Origin: Strigamia acuminata
Lineage: Eukaryota; Arthropoda; Chilopoda; Geophilomorpha; Linotaeniidae
Length of the DNA: 64,000 nt
Direction: 5' to 3'
Assembly (NCBI GenBank): GCA_949358305.1
Contig: OX442317.1
Span: forward strand, 15,070,491-15,134,490
A model generated the notes under the pieces. That model worked only from the letters and a program-made list of their open reading frames with translations. It was not told the origin of the DNA and did not search any database. Positions 1-7,098 of the stretch are shown here, piece after piece; position 1 is the stretch's first letter; every line of letters starts with the position of its first letter. Made by a program: the position numbers and the translations under genes.

Positions 1-123
1 GTTTTTGGACATTGTTGTGATTAGCTTTTTTGTTCACCGCATTCTTGTGGTCATTTCAATGTAATTCAATGTATTTTTAGTGCATTTTTAAGCAAATGCC
101 AACTTTGCCGTAATCTTGTTTCC

Positions 124-143
124 TCCGTTACCATGGTAACGGA
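124..143. promoter_or_regulatory. Perfect palindrome matching the RFX X-box
   Basis: A 20-bp perfect palindrome with core GTTACCATGGTAAC fits the X-box consensus bound by RFX transcription factors, which in animals regulate many ciliary genes. About 60 bp to the right is TGCGCATGTGCG (201-212), one mismatch from an NRF-1-like site, and a CCAAT lies at 224-228. The combination looks promoter-like, but no downstream gene is visible in the window, so the role is an inference. A chance palindrome or part of a mobile repeat is possible. Confidence 0.3.
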
Positions 144-268
144 ATCTTTCGTGTATCTGTATTTCGCCGCTATCGGCCTGGCGCGTGCCATATTCGGTAC
201 TGCGCATGTGCGGTTCTCTAAGAACCAATCTAATTGCTGTAATTTCTTCAGTTATTAACCAACCTTTG

Positions 269-287
269 AATAAATGTGTTGTGTTTT
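269..287 (+). terminator. Possible poly(A) signal with GT-rich downstream element
   Basis: AATAAA at 269-274 is followed at once by a GT-rich run (TGTGTTGTGTTTT). This arrangement fits a polyadenylation signal plus downstream element on the plus strand. The spacing between hexamer and GT-rich run is shorter than usual, and no upstream coding region is visible, so this is tentative. Confidence 0.2.
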
Positions 288-565
288 ATTAGCTCTTGTT
301 TTAGGCTTATTTTCAAACACATTCAATGTGTAGTGAGTAGTTTAAAAATTCTCAGGCCAACTTATGTTTCCGCCACCTATTGGATACTTGGTGCAGGTGT
401 TCTCCACATTGTTCCAGCGGTTCAACAATGCCATTTGTTGCGGATTTATTGCTTTCCAGTGCGATTTTCGTACTAACCACGCCATACGACCTTGGGCGAG
501 CTCAAGTGTCTTGAATTTGGATACGCATCGCCATTCCTTTCTGTCTGTCTTGTTGACCTGCAACA

Positions 566-2372
566 ACTTAGCACAAACACCACAAGACCAATGTCTCTGA
601 ATGTTCAGAAATAGTGTTTAAACCTTAGTAGAAGGCTTCAATGTAAGTTTTAGCAACATCCAAGCAATAATTTGAAAGAATAAACTTTTGATCTCATTTG
701 ACATCACAGTTGACTTAGCACAAACACCACAAACCAATGTCTCTGAATGTTCTGAAATAGTGTTTAAACCTTAGTAGAAGGCTTCAATGTAAGTTTTAGC
801 AACATCCAAGCAATGATTTGGGAGAGTAGACTTTTGATCTCATCACAGTTGACTTAGCACAAACACCACAAGACCAATGTCTCTAAATGTTCTGAAATAG
901 TGTTTAAACCTTAGTAGACGGCTTCAATGTAAGTTTTAGCAACATCCAAGCAATGATTTGGGAGAATAGACTTTTGATCTCATCACAGTTGACTTAGCAC
1001 AAACATCACAAGACCAATGTCTCTGAATGTTCTGAAATAGTGTTTAAACCTTAGTAGAAGGCTTCAATGTAAGTTTTAGCAACATCCAAGCAATGATTTG
1101 GAAGAATAAACTTTTGCTCTCATTTGACATTACAGTTGACTTAGCACAAACACCACAAGACCAATGTCTCTGAATGTTCAGAAATAGTGTTTAAACCTTA
1201 GTAGAAGGCTTCAATGTAAGTTTTAGCAACATCCAAGCAATAATTTGAAAGAATAAACTTTTGATCTCATTTGACATCACAGTTGACTTAGCACAAACAC
1301 CACAAACCAATGTCTCTGAATGTTCTGAAATAGTGTTTAAACCTTAGTAGAAGGCTTCAATGTAAGTTTTAGCAACATCCAAGCAATGATTTGGGAGAGT
1401 AGACTTTTGATCTCATCACAGTTGACTTAGCACAAACACCACAAGACCAATGTCTCTAAATGTTCTGAAATAGTGTTTAAACCTTAGTAGGCGGCTTCAA
1501 TGTAAGTTTTAGCAACATCCAAGCAATGATTTGGGAGAATAGACTTTTGATCTCATCACAGTTGACTTAGCACAAACATCACAAGACCAATGTCTCTGAA
1601 TGTTCTGAAATAGTGTTTAAACCTTAGTAGAAAGCTTTAATGTAAGTTTTAGCAACATCCAAGAAATGATTTGGGAAAATAGACTTTTGATCTCATCACA
1701 GTTGACTTAGCACAAACACCACAAGACCAATGTCTCTAAATGTTCTGAAATAGTGTTTAAACCTTAGTAGACGGCTTCAATGTAAGTTTTAGCAACATCC
1801 AAGCAATGATTTGGGAGAATAGACTTTTGATCTCATCACAGTTGACTTAGCACAAACACCACAAGACCAATGTCTCTGAATGTTCTGAAATAGTGTTTAA
1901 ACCTTAGTAGAAGGCTTCAATGTAAGTTTTAGCAACATCCAAGCAATAATTTGAAAGAATAAACTTTTGATCTCATTTGACATCACAGTTGACTTAGCAC
2001 AAACACCACAAACCAATGTCTCTGAATGTTCTGAAATAGTGTTTAAACCTTAGTAGAAGGCTTCAATGTAAGTTTTAGCAACATCCAAGCAATGATTTGG
2101 GAGAGTAGACTTTTGATCTCATCACAGTTGACTTAGCACAAACACCACAAGACCAATGTCTCTAAATGTTCTGAAATAGTGTTTAAACCTTAGTAGACGG
2201 CTTCAATGTAAGTTTTAGCAACATCCAAGCAATGATTTGGGAGAATAGACTTTTGATCTCATTTGACATCACAGTTGACTTAGCACAAACACCACAAACC
2301 AATGTCTCTGAATGTTCTGAAATAGTGTTTAAACCTTAGTAGAAGGCTTCAATGTAAGTTTTAGCAACATCC
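566..2372. repeat. Satellite array, segment 1 (about 13 monomers)
   Basis: Tandem monomers of 139-140 or 146-147 bp begin near 566 and run without interruption to the retrotransposon. The first monomer is as well preserved as internal ones. Markers recur at 4- and 5-monomer spacing: the sequence caataatttgaaag starts at 665, 1238 and 1944 (573 and 706 bp apart). At about 2240-2275 a recombinant monomer joins the 'gagaatagac' type to the longer 'catttgacatcaca' end. The last four bases (atcc) are the target duplication of the inserted element. There are no open frames of note, and the monomer is AT-rich with few CpG. Confidence 0.95.
2369..2372. repeat. Target-site duplication, left copy (atcc)
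   Basis: The bases atcc immediately left of the element are repeated immediately right of it at 15238-15241. Removing the element and one copy restores a normal satellite monomer (agcaacatccaagcaatg). A 4-bp duplication fits Ty3/gypsy-type integration. Confidence 0.9.
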
Positions 2373-3190
2373 TGTCGCGTCCTACCTGGTGATAGGTTTA
2401 ATGAGCTAACGTGTGTTACTTTACCTGTGATCTTACTAAATATGTAAATTACCCAAATGAATACCAAGTATATGTAAATGAACAAATAGGTTTATTCAAT
2501 AGGCGTGAGCCTTAAAATACACTCAGTATAAAACTAGAGTCGACTTGGTCGGAGTCGAACAAAGGATTTCCCAAGATGGCGTCGTCGGTTCCGCGTGGTC
2601 GGCGGAACAAAGGCGGCGTCTCGAGTTGTCGTAAATTCGTCACGGATTCGTCGTTCACGGACGCGGTGGAATGCTCTTTCGAGTCTTCTATCCGTGCCTG
2701 TTGTCTAGGGGTTGGTTTTAGCGTCGCAAGGCTCCGTCCAGAAACGTGGAGTTTCTTACAGGGCACTCGGACACTTTAGTGGTGGAATAACCGTGGGTCG
2801 GTTATTCGGTGTGAATTCACAAGGGTTATTTTCCTGCTTTCGCGGGAAATAAACGCACAGTGTAAATTCGTGAGAGTTACAGTTGCACTGGAATCAGCGG
2901 TCCTCGATCAATCCTAACTTTTGGTGGAGTTGGCCTGACGGTGAGGTAGTTGCTGTGTTCTTGGTGTCGTTTGTGTAAGTTCTGCTTGTAGGGCGCAAAA
3001 CTTTACCTGATATAGGCCAGGGTGAGGGGCCTGGCTCGGCCAATGGGGGCCGTCCAGGCATCACCTCACCCCCTCGGGGCGCGCGCTTCCCAGGGGGGGA
3101 AGGCGGAGCCAACGCGAGGGAACTGACCTTTCCTAGTGACTCATGCGGATGGCGTCCACTGGAGGGACGACCACCCGCGGGGTCACCACA
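2373..3190 (-). repeat. 3' LTR of copy 1
   Basis: This 818-bp repeat matches 14420-15237 except at two substitutions (2997 and 3057). On the minus strand it starts TGTGGTGACC and ends GGACGCGACA. It should supply the 3' end of the genomic RNA, and an AATAAA lies at 2491-2496. Short open frames inside it recur identically in all three LTR copies simply because the LTR is repeated, so I do not call them genes. Confidence 0.95.
2491..2496 (-). terminator. LTR polyadenylation signal (AATAAA)
   Basis: AATAAA reads on the minus strand 118 nt before the LTR 3' end, a suitable position for ending retroelement RNA. Identical copies are at 14538-14543 and 33236-33241. I saw no other AATAAA on this strand of the LTR. 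Confidence 0.5.
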
Positions 3191-3202
3191 CGTCCCTCCC
3201 CC
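3191..3202 (-). promoter_or_regulatory. Polypurine tract (plus-strand DNA primer)
   Basis: The minus strand reads GGGGGAGGGACG directly before the 3' LTR. A purine run abutting the LTR is the expected RNase H-resistant primer for second-strand DNA synthesis. It ends in ACG next to the LTR terminus rather than in a pure purine run. Confidence 0.7.
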
Positions 3203-3226
3203 AGCTTCGATCATCGATCGGGGCGA

Positions 3227-6049
3227 TTACCCTATCTGGTCCCTCAGCGCAATAGCGGGCAACTTCCCTCCGCGGGGACGTAGGATCGGGAGATTAACGG
3301 CTGGCGGTGGCGGAGGAAGGCCATCGGGCAGCGACGTGGTCAGATTCGCTGGATTCTCCGATTCGTTAATGAAGAATTGAGCGTGGCCGGGAGGTCCGTC
3401 CGTGCTGCTTCTTCTTTCATGTACCCAGATTTGGGTCGAAGCGGGGAAGCGGCCGGGACATCGACGCATCCGATGCGATTCCGGCGGTGTGAGGGGCTCT
3501 CGGTGAGCCCGCTGGAGTCGTTGATGAAGGATCGGGTCGTTGGTCAACCTGATTTCCTTCGCCATCCATTGCAGGAACGATTCACCTTGGCGGTGAGTGG
3601 CCAATAACGCTCGGCGCGTTGTCTCCGACATCTGTAAATTTGGATATTCTACTTCCAGTCGTAGATAGAGCTGGGTCGGCGCAGGTGCCGGTGGAGGCAG
3701 TGGCGGGGGAGACGGTGGTAGTGGAATCTCCAGTGGTGGAGTGTTCTCCTCTATGGACAGGGCGTCCATGCTCGTAGAAGGCGGCGAGGGCGATGGCAGC
3801 GGTGGAGTTTGAGGCCCCTTGCGCGATCGCTTCGGGACCAGCTTCGGTCGCATACTCGTCCTTCGTTCCTTCGGGAATACAGGCTTTGGAGTCGGGATAT
3901 AACTCCGGGCGGCAGGCTCGGGAGGAACTGTCTCGGCCACCACGATGGGGCGGACGGCCTCCTCCCTAGCGGGCGCCTCTTCGGCGACCTTTCGTAGCAA
4001 CGTCGGGTGGACCCCTGGGTTTCGGTAGCGGAACGCCATCGAGCGCAATTTCGCGAACTGGAAATTCGGGTTTTCCATGGAGCGGGCCAGCTCGAACCGG
4101 AGGTCGGCCGCGGCTGGCGTAAACTCGGCCCAAAGTTGATAAAGGACTCTATTCAAAAATACGCCTTCTCGATCCACGATGGTCCAGGCGGCCATCGACT
4201 GTCGGCCGTCCAGAAAGAGGGCGGGAGACAAGATTTCGGACATTATTCGCGTCACCTCGGCGTTTAGACTGCTTCTGTTGAATGGCAGGGCGCGGTTTGG
4301 ATCCGCAGAGAAGGTGGCGGACAGGTTACGCATTTGCGTTATCGCCCAATTTATGTGCTCGGTCTGAGCGGCGTCCGCCTGCGTCAAGGCCCGTTCGGCG
4401 GTAGCGGGGTGCTCACATTCAGCCTGGTGGGCCTGTAGTTCTCCCAAGGTGGGATTCGCTGCTTCTCGGCGATTTCGAGCGTCGCGCTCCTTCTCCTCAT
4501 ACCACATGGCGTCGCGATCCGGCCTCGGTGGCCGGGTCGGCGGGGGAACCGGCGGGGGACATAGTCCTGGCGGTTGGTGGGGAACGCACTCTAGAAATGC
4601 CTCGCCTGGTCGCATGCTTCCAGGGGGCACCCATCTAGTTGTGGCGGGCGGTGGGGCCTCGAGGAGAGGCGGCCAGCTCGGTTGGACAGGATGGAAGGTT
4701 GGTGCGGACGGCGCAGCTACTGTTTGGTTTATGGAGGACGTCGGCCGGTTTGCGGAGAATCCGCGGAAGGCGCTGGTGAGCACTTCCGCCAGTTCTCTGC
4801 GGGACATGGGTTTCTCTGGCTCCCTCTCTTCGTCCAGATCCATTTTTTCTTCGATGGTTTCGCACCATCCTTCGGGTCCCTTCTTCCGATCGGAGGACGA
4901 CACGGCTGCGGGTCCGGCTCTTGGCGAGTCCGAACTACCGGCGGCGGTCGGCCTCTTCTCGGCGGCGGCGAGTTTCGCTAGCAGGGTTTGCATCCTTTGC
5001 CTGCGGCGAGCTCTGCTCTTCCGGTTGCGCCTGGTGTTGGCGGCTTCGACGTGCGAAGGGGTTATCGAGTCTCTTCGGATTTTGTACGGGGGTTCCGTTT
5101 GGTCGAACATGGTCGACTCTTCGTCCGACGGCCGGACGGTACGCACTAGGAAGAGAGAGGGCGCGGCTGCGGTAGCCGCTTGTCTCTCCTGTTCGTCGAC
5201 CCGGTCGCTCCATGAGTTGGAAGGTCCGGCCTCTGGATCCAGACGCAATTCGTTGGATGAGGCGGGTACAATCACAACAGAGCGTAGGCCTCCCGATTGG
5301 GTGACCGTTTGAATCCTTAAGTCGGAACTGCTCGAATGGCCGGGTTGCGTCCCGCTCGTCGACGGGCCGCTCTCCTCGGTGGAAAGGGCCTGCCCACTCG
5401 GAGCGGGGCCGCCGTTTGAGCTTGAGGCCTGTCTCTTCAGCCTCCTGACTCGTGTGCCGCTCTGCAGGATACCGACTCGATGCAGTTGCCACATTTCGGC
5501 TTGAGTGGCGACGAAGCCAACGGGCGGCACCCACGGTGTTGCTTGGCGGTCTTCGCGGGCTTCTCGCAACCATTCTCTAATTTCTCCTGTCGAGAAACCA
5601 TTCCGCTCCAAGGTTCGTGTCGCGGCACTGGTTGCCGTTCGCTCTAGGTGAGCGATTTCCTCGCGGACGATTCGTCTCCGCTCTTCTGGCGTTGCGGCGT
5701 TGCGCCACCGAAGGCCGGTGTACTCGTCCGCCTCGGTACCGCCGTACCGAGCTCGCAGTAGCTCTGAAAAAATAGGGCTCGACGGATCGAAGTCGGGATC
5801 GATCCGTGGCCCCACTCTTTCTCGTATTTGCCTGGGCAAACAATCGACCAGCGTCCTGGGTCGGTCAAAGAATTCTTCGATCGCTCGGGAGTAGCGTAAT
5901 CTCAGGGCCCAGACGTCGGTGTCTTCCTCTGGATAGGCTAGCCGGATAAATTCTGGCATCGCTAGTCGGAAGATGTTGCCCTTGGTGGGCACTGTAGACG
6001 GCAGGGCGTCCCATGATTGTAGCGGGTCGATCTGAAGCATTAAATACAT
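3227..6049 (-). CDS. Third ORF of the retrotransposon, function unknown (940 aa)
   Basis: A long open frame lies between pol and the polypurine tract, where envelope genes sit in errantivirus-like elements. I do not recognise the protein. It has no N-terminal signal peptide, no hydrophobic membrane segment and no cysteine pattern of an envelope glycoprotein. Residues 1-200 look like a mixed, possibly folded domain with many Arg/Glu helices. Residues 205-330 are Ser/Gly/Pro-rich linker. Residues 338-352 form a strongly basic cluster (RRNRKSRARRRQR) that could bind nucleic acid or act as a nuclear signal. Pro-rich stretches occur near 470-515 and 730-790, followed by a mixed C-terminal part of about 150 residues. 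The first six codons may be intronic: a splice acceptor (TTCAG at 6036-6032) would start the exon at 6031. The frame is intact in copy 1 and absent from copy 2. Gag-like, accessory or nucleic-acid-binding roles are all open. Confidence 0.75.
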   Translation of the reverse strand: MYLMLQIDPLQSWDALPSTVPTKGNIFRLAMPEFIRLAYPEEDTDVWALRLRYSRAIEEFFDRPRTLVDCLPRQIRERVGPRIDPDFDPSSPIFSELLRARYGGTEADEYTGLRWRNAATPEERRRIVREEIAHLERTATSAATRTLERNGFSTGEIREWLREAREDRQATPWVPPVGFVATQAEMWQLHRVGILQSGTRVRRLKRQASSSNGGPAPSGQALSTEESGPSTSGTQPGHSSSSDLRIQTVTQSGGLRSVVIVPASSNELRLDPEAGPSNSWSDRVDEQERQAATAAAPSLFLVRTVRPSDEESTMFDQTEPPYKIRRDSITPSHVEAANTRRNRKSRARRRQRMQTLLAKLAAAEKRPTAAGSSDSPRAGPAAVSSSDRKKGPEGWCETIEEKMDLDEEREPEKPMSRRELAEVLTSAFRGFSANRPTSSINQTVAAPSAPTFHPVQPSWPPLLEAPPPATTRWVPPGSMRPGEAFLECVPHQPPGLCPPPVPPPTRPPRPDRDAMWYEEKERDARNRREAANPTLGELQAHQAECEHPATAERALTQADAAQTEHINWAITQMRNLSATFSADPNRALPFNRSSLNAEVTRIMSEILSPALFLDGRQSMAAWTIVDREGVFLNRVLYQLWAEFTPAAADLRFELARSMENPNFQFAKLRSMAFRYRNPGVHPTLLRKVAEEAPAREEAVRPIVVAETVPPEPAARSYIPTPKPVFPKERRTSMRPKLVPKRSRKGPQTPPLPSPSPPSTSMDALSIEENTPPLEIPLPPSPPPLPPPAPAPTQLYLRLEVEYPNLQMSETTRRALLATHRQGESFLQWMAKEIRLTNDPILHQRLQRAHREPLTPPESHRMRRCPGRFPASTQIWVHERRSSTDGPPGHAQFFINESENPANLTTSLPDGLPPPPPAVNLPILRPRGGKLPAIALRDQIG

Positions 6050-6576
6050 TTTAATTTCGATACCCTTTTTATAAATATTTGGAATAAAAATTGTGAGATC
6101 GGCGGTGGCACCAAAATTTCTTTCGGTTGTGGCCGCTCCTCTCTGTCCTGATTATTCGCAGGTCCGCGGTGGTTGGCCGCTGGTGTAGCTCAGTCTTTCT
6201 CTTGCTACCTTTTTTTTAGATTCAGGAGGTCCGCTCAAAACAACGTCGCGTAATATAAAAGAATCGGTTGTTTTTATTTAAGCTTTTCTACTCGTATTTT
6301 AATTTATTACGAAGTTTCAACGTTACTTTTAAGTTTTTAGTTTTTTCCTAATTTTTAGCGACGCCATCTTGGCAAACAGTTCCTTTGTCTGGGTTTGGAG
6401 ATCGGAGATCTTCGGGTACGAAAATGGTTTCCGCGCCCGAGCTCCGATTCTACCGAAAATCAACAAAACAAATACAAAAAGAATTCATCAGTCAAGTTAT
6501 CACGCGCCACAATCCGACATGGTGTCGGATGTCGGCGGATTACATTTTTCGATCTTACGGGAAGATCTTATGTTAC
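6032..6576 (-). other. Possible 545-nt GT-AG intron in the third ORF
   Basis: The segment begins GTAACATAAG and ends TTTAATGCTTCAG on the minus strand, and it is more AT-rich than the coding parts beside it. The polypyrimidine tract before the acceptor is weak. Removing it joins two open frames in phase 0. In-frame stops within it (for example TAA near 6153 in the downstream frame) mean the two exons cannot be read through without splicing. Confidence 0.35.
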
Positions 6577-6696
6577 CTGTGGTTGTTGCTCCGGCTCATC
6601 CCAATCTTCCTCCTCCGCCTCGATGACCAATCCTTCGCTCTCGTCTCTGGAGGACGAGGCGTCGGGGTCAATTCTCGGGTTGCGTCGATCGGCCAT
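6577..6696 (-). CDS. Possible first coding exon of the third ORF (40 codons)
   Basis: An ATG at 6696 opens a 40-codon acidic frame (starting MADRRNPR, rich in Glu/Asp, ending QQPQ). It reaches a canonical donor, CACAG|GTAACAT, at 6577/6576. Unspliced, it stops two codons later. Spliced to the acceptor at 6032/6031, it joins the large third ORF in phase 0, giving about 974 codons. A pyrimidine-rich stretch ending CAAG at 6720 could be the acceptor for an exon carrying this ATG. What is seen is the donor, the frame and the phase. Actual splicing is inferred. Confidence 0.4.
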
Positions 6697-7098
6697 AAAG
6701 AAAAACTCAGATTGTTCAACTTGAAAGAAAGAGGTTTTTTCTACTTTCACGGTGAAAGAGAGAGAACGCGTGCTTTTGCTTTCAAGAAAACAAACGGAAG
6801 TGGAACCGACCGGCGCAGAGGATTATGGGTCACGGACGCGTCTCGTACGGTGCGAGACTTGTCCGTGCGAGCGTGGAGCTACGGGGTCGACGTATGCGAT
6901 CGAGCCGTGCGCATGTTATGCTACGGGGTTTCGACCGATACGTCATGCAATCTCGCTTTTCGATATTGACGGTGATAACTGACGACGAAGTTCGGACTTA
7001 GCCGAATTTTATGTCTCGACATGCGTTGCAGCTCTCGTAAGTGAATTTCTTCAACTTTACGACGCCGCAATCACATGTCTTGACCTTTTTATTTCTTT
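6578..7098. other. Spacer between pol and the third ORF, outside the possible exon
   Basis: Apart from the possible exon at 6577-6696, this holds no supportable coding region. It contains a strong hairpin at 6831-6867 and a diverged direct repeat around gctacgggg near 6879 and 6920. A plus-strand open frame across 6385-6969 starts at TTG and is not supported. Confidence 0.6.
6831..6867. promoter_or_regulatory. 37-nt hairpin in the pol-third ORF spacer
   Basis: The arms CACGGAC (6831-6837) and GTCCGTG (6861-6867) are perfectly complementary. They enclose a second pair, GTCTCG (6840-6845) and CGAGAC (6853-6858), separated from the outer stem by a wobble and one mismatch. The loop is about seven bases. 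In retroelement RNA such a stem could act in RNA export, splicing control or packaging. The function is unproven. Confidence 0.5.

Larger units (their letters stand above)
1..565. other. Non-satellite left flank
   Basis: This stretch has no resemblance to the satellite monomer or to the retrotransposon, so it is the only host-like unique DNA in the window. I find no convincing ATG-initiated coding region. A minus-strand open frame of about 74 codons (342-566) starts at a non-ATG codon and is treated under findings. The notable content is an X-box-like palindrome at 124-143, a second inverted repeat at 212-226 (GGTTCT-3 nt-AGAACC), and an AATAAA followed by a GT-rich run at 269-287. It could be gene-flanking DNA or part of another unrecognised repeat. 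The change to satellite near 566 is abrupt. Confidence 0.7.

Noticed and set aside
566-2368. CRISPR-like regular repeats
   Set aside because: The repeats are contiguous monomers of about 140 bp without unique spacers, in eukaryotic context. This is satellite DNA.
2512-2766. 84-codon frame inside each LTR
   Set aside because: It is identical in three LTR copies only because the LTR is repeated. It has no domain or start signal and lies in a regulatory region.
4449-5312. Plus-strand open frame of 287 codons inside the third ORF
   Set aside because: It lies antisense to a longer frame in GC-rich DNA and has low-complexity Ser/Arg/Gly content. It is best explained as a shadow.
4935-5573. Minus-strand open frame of 212 codons in another frame of the third ORF
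   Set aside because: It is wholly inside the third ORF, Arg-rich, with no start context or motif. Overprinting cannot be excluded but nothing supports it.
3227-6049. Third ORF as an envelope gene
   Set aside because: There is no signal peptide, membrane anchor, cleavage-site arrangement or cysteine-rich ectodomain in the translated frame.
6385-6969. 194-codon plus-strand frame in the pol-third ORF spacer
   Set aside because: It starts at TTG, lies antisense to the element and overlaps the possible intron and the hairpin. No motif is recognised.
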